Part shown: positions 1 through 6,909 of the stretch, in pieces
Position numbering within the stretch: position 1 is the stretch's first letter
How the letters are laid out: each line of letters starts with the position of its first letter
NCBI GenBank assembly: GCA_938021455.1
Contig: CALIGP010000385.1
Coordinates: 1-19,961, forward strand
Length of the DNA stretch: 19,961 nt
Source: an uncultured Lewinella sp.
Lineage (GTDB): Bacteria > Bacteroidota > Bacteroidia > Chitinophagales > Saprospiraceae
Reading direction: 5' to 3'
Position numbers and translations under genes: made by a program
Notes under the pieces: generated by a model
The model's input: the letters and a program-made list of their open reading frames with translations, nothing else
Database searches by the model: none
Told to the model about the DNA's origin: nothing

Positions 1-1018
1 CGTTATGGTACAGGCTGTTGTTCAGCATTTCAGAGTCGATCACTTTTCCGCTTTCAGTCGGAAAATTATAGCCCCCCATCACCAAGCCAGCATCGTCGTT
101 ATTATAGATGAAGTTATTTCGAACAATGACTCCACTGGTAGTTTCCCCCAGATTTTCGCAGCCAATTTCGATACCCCACTGCCCATCATGAACGACATTG
201 CGTTCAATGACCAGGTCCATGCCACCATCGACGTAAATACCGGCAGCGGTAGCGTAGGGGGACTTACAATTGTAGACCAAGTTATCCGTAATTATTCCGT
301 TCCGCGCTTGATCGTTCGCCGAGGCGGTTCCTTCGTGACCGATGATATCAATGCCAATGTTCGAGACGTTGTATACCTCATTATTGGTGACTTCAAAACC
401 ATCGACGTTTCCATTAACGGCCAGGCCTTCGCTGTAGCCGGTACGGCTATCCCGGACGATGTTCCCATCGATGATCAAGCCCGAAACCGGAGCGCTGGCA
501 TTACTGCCATAGACGATGATCGGTTGGCTGTTTCTGGTCTCCGTGGCTATATCTGCGGGGTTGGTAGAGAAGTTGATGTTATAGACTTCATTATCACGCA
601 GTTCTACGCCCTGGCAATCGCCTTCGACGATGATTCCCTGAGCGTCCAGTTGTTCGTTGTTGGCCACTTGGAGGCCCTTAATGGTGACGTAGCTCTGGTC
701 AAAAATGCCAATGATGGCATCGTTGCCGCCCAGTCCGCTGCCGCTGATGATCACCACGTCCGTCTGGTAGTTTTGGAAAATGATTTGTCCGCCAGCCGTA
801 CCGGAGACATTCATCTCTACCTTTTCGTTGTAAGTCCCCGCCAGAATGTTCACAATGGAGTTAGCCGGAGCGTTGTCCATTGCGTGTTGGACCGTTTCCC
901 AGGCACTGGCAATGGCAGTTCCGTCATTCGCATTATCACCAGCGGGCGATACGTAGTAGTTGGTTTGTGAAAAAAGGCTGCTCGTGCAAAGCAGCATAAG
1001 TGGAAGTAGTAATTTCAT
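1..1018 (-). CDS. Secreted right-handed parallel beta-helix protein, 3'-truncated by the window edge
   Basis: Reading the minus strand from the ATG at 1018 gives 339 open codons running off the left edge with no stop, so the C terminus is missing. Residues 1-18 form a signal peptide (MKLLLPLMLLCTSSLFSQ). It is followed by NYYVSPAGDNANDGTA, the usual opening of DUF1565/pectate-lyase-like beta-helix proteins, then AWETVQHAMDNA and NILAGTYNEKV. From about residue 100 onward, imperfect rungs repeat the pattern G-hydrophobic-x-hydrophobic-x-x-N-x-hydrophobic (for example GLIIDGNIVRDS, GFEVTNNEVYNV, DLVIERNVVHDG, GVIVRNNFIYNN), which is the PbH1 signature. It is probably an exported carbohydrate-active or surface protein; the substrate cannot be told, because catalytic residues and any T9SS sorting tail would lie in the missing part. 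The long plus-strand frame opposite (5-970) is its antisense shadow. Confidence 0.88.
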   Translation of the reverse strand, partial: MKLLLPLMLLCTSSLFSQTNYYVSPAGDNANDGTAIASAWETVQHAMDNAPANSIVNILAGTYNEKVEMNVSGTAGGQIIFQNYQTDVVIISGSGLGGNDAIIGIFDQSYVTIKGLQVANNEQLDAQGIIVEGDCQGVELRDNEVYNINFSTNPADIATETRNSQPIIVYGSNASAPVSGLIIDGNIVRDSRTGYSEGLAVNGNVDGFEVTNNEVYNVSNIGIDIIGHEGTASANDQARNGIITDNLVYNCKSPYATAAGIYVDGGMDLVIERNVVHDGQWGIEIGCENLGETTSGVIVRNNFIYNNDDAGLVMGGYNFPTESGKVIDSEMLNNSLYHN

Positions 1019-1150
1019 AGTAAAACGTGTTCTGCGTTGATAACGACAGGGGCGCTACCGCTGGTGCAAGGCGAGGCTAAAAACCAAAGGAGAGCGTTGA
1101 AGATCCCCCTGCTGCTCCAACTACCCCTGCACCCGCGCACCGTCGCCCAT

Positions 1151-1738
1151 CTACATTTCCCGGTACCGCCGACTCTGATAATACTTCGGCCGTTCGTCCA
1201 GTCGGATGTGCAGCCAATACACCCCCAAACCGGAAGTACTAAGGTATATCTTATTATTGCTAGCCTCACTCAACAAGGTCTCCCCCATCAACTGCAATAA
1301 GGCCACGCCCTGGGTCTCTGAAGCCGTACGCACAAACTTAGCCAGATGCGTAAACGCATCCTCCGGAGCCCTTGGGCAAGGCACTATCAGCCGGGCATCA
1401 CCCCCAAGGTTGAGGAAGCTCACCACCGGCAAATCTGACTCAAAAAACGAGTCAAACCGCCTAGAATTTGCCTGCTTTCCCGCCAGCACCGGGCTGTCAT
1501 AAAAGCTCACCTCATAGCCCCTATTCAGCATTTCCAACGTAAATGGCGGATGCTCCCAGAAGTACGCTTCGAAGGGAACATCCGCCAAAAACCGGAGGTA
1601 AAACCGGCAAAAATCAGGGTCGTTTTGCCAGAGCGTCAAAACCTCTCGCCAGTTCAACACAGCTCCATCTCCTACTAAGGAATATATCTGAAAACGATCA
1701 TTCCCCTCCTTAAGCTCCGTCGAAAAAGTCATACACAT
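1151..1738 (-). CDS. DUF6940 family protein
   Basis: This 195-residue protein has no signal peptide or membrane segment and is probably cytoplasmic. I recognise the DUF6940 pattern: PFEAYFWEHPPFT near residues 54-66, a middle FLNLGGDARLIVPCPR block, DAFTHLAKFVR, and the C-terminal STSGLGVYWLHIRLDERPKY ending in SRRYREM. The conserved FWEHPP and LDxRPKYY segments suggest a real fold with a conserved polar surface, but no biochemical function is known to me. A second in-frame ATG lies two codons in, so the exact start is uncertain by two residues. It follows ald on the same strand after 77 bp that contain an octamer microsatellite, so read-through from ald is possible but unproven. The downstream gap to the beta-helix gene is 132 bp. 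Confidence 0.8.
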   Translation of the reverse strand: MCMTFSTELKEGNDRFQIYSLVGDGAVLNWREVLTLWQNDPDFCRFYLRFLADVPFEAYFWEHPPFTLEMLNRGYEVSFYDSPVLAGKQANSRRFDSFFESDLPVVSFLNLGGDARLIVPCPRAPEDAFTHLAKFVRTASETQGVALLQLMGETLLSEASNNKIYLSTSGLGVYWLHIRLDERPKYYQSRRYREM

Positions 1739-1762
1739 TTTTAAAAAAACGCCATCAGCCTG

Positions 1763-1818
1763 TTTGACTACCTGCCTGTTTGACTTTTTGACTACCTGAC
1801 TATTTGACTACCTGACTA
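1763..1818. repeat. 8-bp tandem repeat starting in the ald stop codon
   Basis: Seven consecutive octamers tile 1763-1818 on the plus strand. Most are TTTGACTA or CCTGACTA, with variants TTTGACTT and CCTGCCTG. On the minus strand the unit is TAGTCARR, and the first TAG (1818-1816) is the stop codon of ald. Because 8 is not a multiple of 3, successive units put TAG in all three frames. A degenerate eighth unit (1755-1762) may precede the tract. Confidence 0.85.
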
Positions 1819-2898
1819 CGAAAACGCCTCCGCCACCGGCGCATACACGATCTCGCCCTTCACCACGTTCAGGCCTTTAGCCAAACCGGGATCAGCGGCA
1901 CAGGCCTTTTCCCAACCGTGATCCGCGATCCGCATCAGGTAAGGCAGCGTTGCATTGGTGAGCGCAATCGTACTGGTGTAAGGCACGGCGCCAGGCATAT
2001 TCGCTACGCAGTAATGAACGATTCCATCGACCACGAAAGTCGGGTTCTCATGCGTCGTTGGCTTACAGGTTTCGATGCAACCGCCCTGGTCAACGGCTAC
2101 GTCGACAACAACAGCTCCGTTCCGCATTTCCGACAGCATATCACGAGTGATCAGGCTGGGTGCTTTTGCACCCGGAATCAGTACGGCTCCGACGATCAGA
2201 TCGACCGTTGAAAGTTCTTTACGAATATTATACTCTGAGCTGTAGACCGTAGTCACATTAGCCGGAAGAATGTCTTCCAACTCCCGTAAGCGATCCAGAT
2301 TTATGTCCATCAGGATAACGTTAGCCCCAAGGCCAGCCGCCATTTTAGCTGCCTGAATGCCAACTACTCCACCGCCAAGGATGAGCACTTTCGCGGGCTT
2401 AACGCCAGGGACGCCGCCCAGAAGAATGCCAAGACCGCCGCTGGGTTTTTCCAGAAACTTAGCGCCATTCTGAATGGACATTCGGCCGGCTACTTCGCTC
2501 ATAGGTACAAGAAGGGGCAGCTTACCGCTTCTGTCTTCTACCGTCTCGTAAGCAAGACAGATAGAATTACTCTTGAGCATCGCCTCCGTTAAGGGGCGAG
2601 AGCTGGCGAAATGGAAGTAGGTGAATAAGAACTGGCCGTCCCGAACCAATGAATACTCCTTTTCAATTGGCTCTTTCACCTTCACGATCGTCTCCGCAAT
2701 CGCGTAAACGTCTTCAATGGTTGGCAAAATTTTGGCACCAGCTTTCACGTAGTCTTCATCGCTGTAGCCACTTCCTTTACCGGCAGTGCTTTGCACATAC
2801 ACCGTGTGCCCACGCTTAATCAGTGCCATGGCGCCGCCAGGCGTAAGCGCTACCCGGTTTTCATTATTTTTGATCTCTTTAGGACATCCGATAATCAT
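1816..2898 (-). CDS. ald: Alanine dehydrogenase
   Basis: Catalyses the reversible NAD-dependent oxidative deamination of L-alanine to pyruvate and ammonium in the cytoplasm. The 360 residues are close to the family's usual ~370. The start MIIGCPKEIKNNENRVALTP is the family N terminus. The known active-site residues fall at their canonical numbers: Arg15, Lys75 (in VKVKEP), His96 (in YFHFAS) and Asp270 (in DVAVDQGG). The Rossmann glycine motif GGGVVG is at 175-180, followed by an acidic MDIN turn at 197-200 consistent with NAD. The C-terminal block HYCVANMPGAVPYTST is also intact. It appears monocistronic: a 206-bp upstream gap separates it from the next minus-strand gene, and its stop codon is the first unit of an octamer repeat. 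I found no convincing TAnnTTTG promoter box upstream. Confidence 0.96.
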   Translation of the reverse strand: MIIGCPKEIKNNENRVALTPGGAMALIKRGHTVYVQSTAGKGSGYSDEDYVKAGAKILPTIEDVYAIAETIVKVKEPIEKEYSLVRDGQFLFTYFHFASSRPLTEAMLKSNSICLAYETVEDRSGKLPLLVPMSEVAGRMSIQNGAKFLEKPSGGLGILLGGVPGVKPAKVLILGGGVVGIQAAKMAAGLGANVILMDINLDRLRELEDILPANVTTVYSSEYNIRKELSTVDLIVGAVLIPGAKAPSLITRDMLSEMRNGAVVVDVAVDQGGCIETCKPTTHENPTFVVDGIVHYCVANMPGAVPYTSTIALTNATLPYLMRIADHGWEKACAADPGLAKGLNVVKGEIVYAPVAEAFS

Positions 2899-2940
2899 GT
2901 CTTGGTCTTTTATTTGGTTAGAAGACTATGGGTGATATTT

Positions 2941-2959
2941 CCTGGCTGGTTAGGCCAGG
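2941..2959 (-). other. Small hairpin in the ald leader
   Basis: CCTGGC and GCCAGG form a perfect 6-bp inverted repeat around a 7-nt loop, 42 bp upstream of the ald start. It could be an operator half-site pair or an mRNA hairpin; nothing in the sequence decides between them. Confidence 0.4.
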
Positions 2960-3058
2960 GTGTGAAAATATTTTCTTTTTCGGAGTAGCTCAATATTAAG
3001 TAGGGAGCCAAACATTCTGGGAATAGAATGATAGAAGTAGAGGGTTTTACAATCCTCA

Positions 3059-3107
3059 CAACCTGCAACTGGCACCCTGCAACTTGAACCTTGCAACTTG
3101 CCCCCTA
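3059..3107. repeat. 7-bp tandem repeat starting at the stop codon of the propeller-like gene
   Basis: Seven heptamers tile 3059-3107: CAACCTG, CAACTGG, CACCCTG, CAACTTG, AACCTTG, CAACTTG and CCCCCTA. The core TGCAAC recurs at 3064, 3078 and 3092, exactly 14 bp apart. The last heptamer holds the TAG stop (3107-3105) of the minus-strand gene. The unit differs in length and sequence from the ald repeat, but its position relative to the gene end is the same. Confidence 0.8.
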
Positions 3108-3992
3108 CTGTCCCGCAACGATGGCCAGCTTACCGAATCCGTTCGATTCGATCCGGCTGATGTTACGAATACCGTAGAAACGCAAATCCACCACCTCTTT
3201 CCAGCGGGGTGCGCGGATGGGGTCGTAGCGATAAATTTTACTTCCACCGGCCATCAGGTAGCTACCGTCGGGTAGTACGGCGAAGTCTTCCGAACCCTGA
3301 ATGCAGGTCGTTACCTGCCGAGGAGCGTCGGTCAGTCGGTAGAGATTTTGCTCAACGATCGTCCAGCTGGGCGTTTCTTTAGAGACATAGGCCAAATTAC
3401 CGCTGGGTAGGCGCTTGAAGCAGCGGCCTACATTGTTGGCGAGGGTTCGCGGGCGGTCAGAATCCGCCGAAGCCATGGCCAGCGTATTCGGGTTACCTAC
3501 CAGGAACATCGCCACTTGGACACTGTTTAGCCACTCATAGTAGCCGATTCCGTTGATGTATTTGAACACCGGCCGACCATTATCGCTCAGGTTAGTGGGA
3601 AACTCCCAGAGACGGAGAACGGTATCCTGCCCGATGTACTCCTGGCGGATGGCGGAAAATTTACGCCCGTCGCCCAAAGACTTTGGGCTGTATTCGCCGG
3701 ATCGGGTGCGGAGCATCCGGGTGCGCGTCATCGTATTGAGGTTGAAGCTGAACACATCGGGCTGTTCCATTTCGGGCAGCTGAACAGACATCAGCAAGAC
3801 GTTCCGATCTTGCCAATAAGGCTGGTTATTGTAACCTCTCTGGTTAAAAGCCGTAAGGTATTTGGGGTTGCTAAAAGTGATGGTAGTATCCCTTTGAGCC
3901 ATGTCAAAAACAAAGACCTGAGTGTTGGGCAGTTGGGCGCTGAGGGTAGCGCTGCACAGCAGACAGCAAAACAGGCAGATAAGATTGCGCAT
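3105..3992 (-). CDS. Secreted beta-propeller-like protein of unknown function
   Basis: The 295-residue protein opens with a signal peptide (MRNLICLFCCLLCSATLSAQ), so it is exported. The mature part contains repeated beta-strand-rich segments reminiscent of PD40/TolB-type propeller blades: NNQPYWQDRNVLLMSVQ followed by DVFSFNLNTMTRTRML and SGEYSPKSLGDGRKFSAI, then later SGNLAYVSKETPSWTIVEQNLYR and DGSYLMAGGSKIYRYDP. This alternation (an 'is it there' strand followed by a printed parameter) is typical of WD40-like proteins, but too few blades are recognisable to prove a closed propeller. There is no C-terminal sorting domain and no catalytic motif I can name. A perfect TATATTTG box lies 26 bp upstream, so it probably has its own promoter. 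Its stop codon sits in a heptamer repeat. Confidence 0.72.
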   Translation of the reverse strand: MRNLICLFCCLLCSATLSAQLPNTQVFVFDMAQRDTTITFSNPKYLTAFNQRGYNNQPYWQDRNVLLMSVQLPEMEQPDVFSFNLNTMTRTRMLRTRSGEYSPKSLGDGRKFSAIRQEYIGQDTVLRLWEFPTNLSDNGRPVFKYINGIGYYEWLNSVQVAMFLVGNPNTLAMASADSDRPRTLANNVGRCFKRLPSGNLAYVSKETPSWTIVEQNLYRLTDAPRQVTTCIQGSEDFAVLPDGSYLMAGGSKIYRYDPIRAPRWKEVVDLRFYGIRNISRIESNGFGKLAIVAGQ

Positions 3993-4018
3993 AGTGGGTA
4001 GAGTGTTGGATCTGCGGA

Positions 4019-4026
4019 CAAATATA
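4019..4026 (-). promoter_or_regulatory. Promoter -7 box (TATATTTG) for the propeller-like gene
   Basis: The minus strand reads TATATTTG, an exact match to the Bacteroidota TAnnTTTG box, 26 bp before the ATG. No TTG is found at the expected -33 spacing, so only half of the promoter is supported. Confidence 0.4.
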
Positions 4027-4101
4027 GAGCGTGAAATGGTCAGATTAGTCGAAAGCGAAAATGGGGCCCTTTCTTCGGCGGTTTTTAGCCCGTCAAGAAC
4101 A

Positions 4102-4866
4102 TCATTTTAATAGATCCTCCATGGTAAAAACGCCCTGCTTACCGATCAACCATCGGGCGGCCGTCAGGGCACCCCTGGCAAAGCCTGCACGGGAGTGAGC
4201 AGTATGTTGAAGAACGATCGAATCGACTTCAGATTCCAGGTGGAGGATATGCGTACCGGGCACCCCTTCTGCACGACGGGATGCAATGGGTACGGGTTTA
4301 CGGTCTTTTTTTGGCGCGAACGCGGGTGCAATGTGAGTTTGTGGAACAGCAGAGTTTACGGATGCCAGTTCCCAGGAATCATAGCTTCCAACGAGGCCGT
4401 TAGCGACTTTCTCGGCCAGGGTAATGGCCGTTCCGCTGGGCGCATCCAATTTCTGGGTATGGTGAATTTCTTCAATGGCGGCGGTATAGCCGCCGTAGTG
4501 ATCCAGCAGCTGCGCGGCGCGCTGCGCCGCGGCAAAAAAGACATTGACCCCAACACTGAAGTTAGACGCCCAGAACAAGGCTCCGCTAGCCGCTGTCACT
4601 TTTTTACTGACAGGCTGCAACTCGTTGAGCCAGCCCGTCGTCCCTACTACTATGGGCACACCTGCTTCCAGCGCTAATTCGATGTTAGCCACTGCACTCT
4701 CGGGGCGGCTAAACTCGATGGCTACTTCTGCAGTCGATAAATCCTTGGCCGTGATGTTGTCCCGGTTGTATTCATCTACTTTCAGAACAACTTCATCCCC
4801 AGCCGCAATGGCCAGTCCTTCGATGAATTGCCCCATCTTTCCGTACCCCAGGAGTGCTATTTTCAT
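4102..4866 (-). CDS. dapB: 4-hydroxy-tetrahydrodipicolinate reductase
   Basis: Catalyses the NAD(P)H-dependent reduction step of the diaminopimelate/lysine pathway in the cytoplasm. The protein is 254 residues, normal to slightly short for the family. The nucleotide-binding loop GYGKMG is at 7-12, GTTGW at 75-79 and SNFSVGVN at 101-108. The catalytic stretch E-x-H-H-x-x-K-L-DAPSGTA lies at 133-147 (His135, His136, Lys139). The C-terminal region has the expected EGVPGTHIL and FARGALTAARWL. It is divergent from trpF with 92 bp between the starts. The promoter box lies 5 nt from the ATG, so the transcript may be leaderless. No other lysine-pathway gene is nearby. Confidence 0.96.
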   Translation of the reverse strand: MKIALLGYGKMGQFIEGLAIAAGDEVVLKVDEYNRDNITAKDLSTAEVAIEFSRPESAVANIELALEAGVPIVVGTTGWLNELQPVSKKVTAASGALFWASNFSVGVNVFFAAAQRAAQLLDHYGGYTAAIEEIHHTQKLDAPSGTAITLAEKVANGLVGSYDSWELASVNSAVPQTHIAPAFAPKKDRKPVPIASRRAEGVPGTHILHLESEVDSIVLQHTAHSRAGFARGALTAARWLIGKQGVFTMEDLLK

Positions 4867-4871
4867 GGCCG

Positions 4872-4902
4872 CGAAGATAACTCCTTTGGCGACAGGATTA
4901 AA
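4872..4902 (-). promoter_or_regulatory. dapB promoter, probably leaderless
   Basis: The minus strand carries TATCTTCG (4879-4872), one base from TAnnTTTG, with TTT (not the consensus TTG) 20 nt further upstream. Only CGGCC separates the box from the dapB ATG, which would place the transcription start at or next to the start codon. The same octamer occurs in the promoter of the thioredoxin lipoprotein gene in this window. Confidence 0.5.
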
Positions 4903-4958
4903 CTTAGCGCCAGGCTTTGTGTCTTAAACCTACACCCCTCCATCCCAAGCTAAAAAGC

Positions 4959-5615
4959 ATGAAAACGAAAGTCTGCGGTCTCCGCCAACCGGAAAATATC
5001 AGTGAGGTCCTCAAATTGGGGATTGATTACGTTGGTTTCATCTTCTTTGAAGGCTCCAGCCGTTTTGCTGGTCAGCCCGCTTTCGCCAAATGGATGATGG
5101 ACAATGATAACCTCTTTGCCAATACCAAAAGGGTTGGCGTCTTTGTTAATGCAGGGCTGGACATAATTCTCAACACTGTTCACGACTTTCACCTGGACTA
5201 CGTACAGTTACACGGAAACGAAAGTGCCGGCTACTGCCGTGAGCTCAAGCTCTTATGGTCCGTCAGCACGCTCCGCAAAGCAACCATCTGTAAAGCTTTC
5301 TCCATCACCCCTGACTTCGATTTTTCCGTAACTAACGAATATGCCGACAGCTGTGAGCTTTTCGTTTTTGATACCGGAGGACAAAAAGATCACGGTGGTA
5401 CTGGCCTTAAGTGGGACTGGGAAAAGCTAATCGAATACAAAGGAACTACTCCCTTTCTCCTTAGCGGAGGTATCGGCCCCAATGATGCCAGGCGGATTAA
5501 GCTGATGGATCATCCGCAATTAGCGGGGGTAGACGTGAACAGTAAGTTTGAGTCAGCGCCGGGAGTAAAAGAAATTGATAAGCTGAGTAGCTTTTTGGAG
5601 AGTTTGAAGGCCTAG
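4959..5615 (+). CDS. trpF: Phosphoribosylanthranilate isomerase
   Basis: Catalyses the Amadori rearrangement of phosphoribosylanthranilate in tryptophan synthesis. I chose the ATG at 4959 because the family N terminus is MKxKxCGxR (here MKTKVCGLR, catalytic Cys6); the frame stays open upstream but adds 14 unrelated residues. The 218-residue barrel has YVGFIFFEGSSRF at 24-36, YVQLHGNES at 81-89, the catalytic Asp138 in FDTGGQKDHGGTG, the phosphate-binding LLSGGIGPND at 167-176 and GVDVNSKFE at 190-198. A stretch of about ten extra residues before KAFSI (around 99-112) is longer than I expect for the family. It stands alone beside divergent dapB, with no other trp gene in the window, whereas many Bacteroidota keep trpF inside a trp operon. 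Confidence 0.93.
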   Translation: MKTKVCGLRQPENISEVLKLGIDYVGFIFFEGSSRFAGQPAFAKWMMDNDNLFANTKRVGVFVNAGLDIILNTVHDFHLDYVQLHGNESAGYCRELKLLWSVSTLRKATICKAFSITPDFDFSVTNEYADSCELFVFDTGGQKDHGGTGLKWDWEKLIEYKGTTPFLLSGGIGPNDARRIKLMDHPQLAGVDVNSKFESAPGVKEIDKLSSFLESLKA

Positions 5616-5638
5616 CGCAGCGGCTGTGTGAAACAACA

Positions 5639-5667
5639 TTGTCTTTTGATTTCTTAAAGTAATTTTC
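5639..5667 (+). promoter_or_regulatory. Possible promoter of the AraC-family gene
   Basis: TTG (5639-5641), an 18-nt spacer and TAATTTTC (5660-5667) resemble the Bacteroidota promoter with one mismatch in the -7 box. The box ends 4 nt before the ATG, implying a leaderless or nearly leaderless transcript. AT-rich surroundings make chance matches likely. Confidence 0.25.
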
Positions 5668-5671
5668 AGCA

Positions 5672-6706
5672 ATGAATTTCTCCAATGAACTTTTGTTTTT
5701 CTTCAGTGCTCTTGGAGTGTTTAACGCTGTGCTTATAAGTACCTATTTCTTTTTTTTCAAAAAGCCGAAGGATGCTTCTAACTATTTTCTAGGTTTTTTG
5801 CTTTTAATGTTTGCCATTAGAGTAGGAAAATCGGTCGTCTATTATTTTGATGAAAACCTGGCGGAGACCTTCATCAAAATAGGTCTGGGTGCCTGTATTT
5901 TACTCGGCCCAGCATTGTATTTCTACACACTCTCTGTCTTACAACCTAACAAAGTAGGACGTAAGTGGATGGTCCATTTTGGCGCATTGCTGGCAGTACA
6001 AATTAGTATTGGTATTGCTTTTCCAGAGACTCATGATCCCTGGCTTGGCATCTCCTTTTGGGTGCCCGTTATTTACTGCGTATGGATGGTTTACATATTG
6101 GCAACTCTATTTAGCCTGAAGCAACAAATCATTCGCCTCTTTTCTTCTTCTGAAAAAATCAGCAGTCTGGATTTCTGGCTTTTGAGCTTAGCTACCGGAA
6201 GCCTCATCATCTGGGTTGCTTATAGATCTGCCGCATACACTTCCTACATCGTCGGTGCTTTATCGTTCAGTTTCATTCTGTACTTATTCATCCTTTTACT
6301 CTTTTTCAATCGGAAAAAGCAAGCCATTTTCAGCCCCAGGAGAAAGTATGCCAACAAAAAGATAGAAGCGTCCGAAGCTTCGAAGATGTTGGCCAATTTA
6401 AACCTTGCAATGACGTCAGGAGCACTACATAAAAATGCAAGTTTAAAACTATCCGACGTTGCCCAAAAAATGAATATTCTGCCCCATACCTTATCCCAAT
6501 TACTGAACGACAATCTGGATAAGAACTTCACCAACTATATAAATGAGTACCGGATTGAAGAGGCAAAAAACATGATTCTGACTGAAAATCAACTTACACT
6601 AGAGGCAATTGGACAGGAGTGTGGCTTTAATTCGAAGTCCACTTTCTACGCCGCTTTTAAGAAGGTTACCGGCACAACACCAGCAAAATTCAAGAAAAAC
6701 AGCTGA
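5672..6706 (+). CDS. AraC-family regulator with N-terminal seven-helix membrane domain
   Basis: This 344-residue protein combines a membrane sensor and a DNA-binding domain. About seven hydrophobic helices lie at roughly 6-29, 36-58, 67-89, 101-117, 127-149, 167-186 and 191-212. A basic linker (residues 213-230, NRKKQ and SPRRKYANKK) leads to the AraC domain: first helix-turn-helix 260-282 (LSDVAQKMNILPHTLSQLL) and second 309-342, with the family signature IGQECGFNSKSTFYAAFKK and the closing TGTTPAKFKK. Membrane AraC regulators of this architecture are common in Bacteroidota and are often next to the gene they control; here that would be the beta-lactamase-like gene 203 bp downstream on the same strand. 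The ligand is unknown. Codon use is more AT-rich than in dapB, mdh or purL, shared with its downstream neighbour. Confidence 0.92.
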   Translation: MNFSNELLFFFSALGVFNAVLISTYFFFFKKPKDASNYFLGFLLLMFAIRVGKSVVYYFDENLAETFIKIGLGACILLGPALYFYTLSVLQPNKVGRKWMVHFGALLAVQISIGIAFPETHDPWLGISFWVPVIYCVWMVYILATLFSLKQQIIRLFSSSEKISSLDFWLLSLATGSLIIWVAYRSAAYTSYIVGALSFSFILYLFILLLFFNRKKQAIFSPRRKYANKKIEASEASKMLANLNLAMTSGALHKNASLKLSDVAQKMNILPHTLSQLLNDNLDKNFTNYINEYRIEEAKNMILTENQLTLEAIGQECGFNSKSTFYAAFKKVTGTTPAKFKKNS

Positions 6707-6716
6707 ATGTTGTTTC

Positions 6717-6749
6717 AATTTATAAATCTGAACTACTGATTTATAAATT
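6717..6749. promoter_or_regulatory. Paired palindromic AT element after the AraC-family gene
   Basis: A perfect 12-bp inverted repeat, AATTTATAAATC and GATTTATAAATT, flanks a 9-nt spacer. Each arm itself contains the self-complementary decamer ATTTATAAAT (6718-6727 and 6739-6748), so the two decamers are repeated exactly 21 bp apart, two turns of B-DNA. It starts 10 bp after the AraC stop and ends 160 bp before the next gene. It may be a regulator-binding site or a weak AT-only terminator; no T-run follows, which favours the former slightly. Confidence 0.5.
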
Positions 6750-6909
6750 TCATCTTCTCCCTTTTCTTTTCATGGTACTATTGTTTCCGAATCTTGGAAG
6801 ACGGCGTCGTATCCTGACGATACTCCTCTCTATTCCAGGGGATAAACGCGTGTGTAAAATACAAAAGCAACACACCTAAGAGTATTCATCAAACAATAAA
6901 GCCTTTACT

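Noticed and set aside
5..970. 321-codon plus-strand open frame
   Set aside because: It is antisense to the beta-helix gene, whose minus-strand product has a signal peptide and PbH1 repeats. The plus-strand product lacks any recognisable motif, and the repeats themselves explain the long open frame.
1763..3107. Short repeats as a CRISPR array or insertion-sequence ends
   Set aside because: Units are only 7-8 bp with no spacers, no cas genes are nearby, and no transposase or target duplication is seen.
5672..6706. Two-component hybrid sensor with AraC domain
   Set aside because: No histidine kinase, receiver or sensor-propeller domain is present; the N terminus is only membrane helices.
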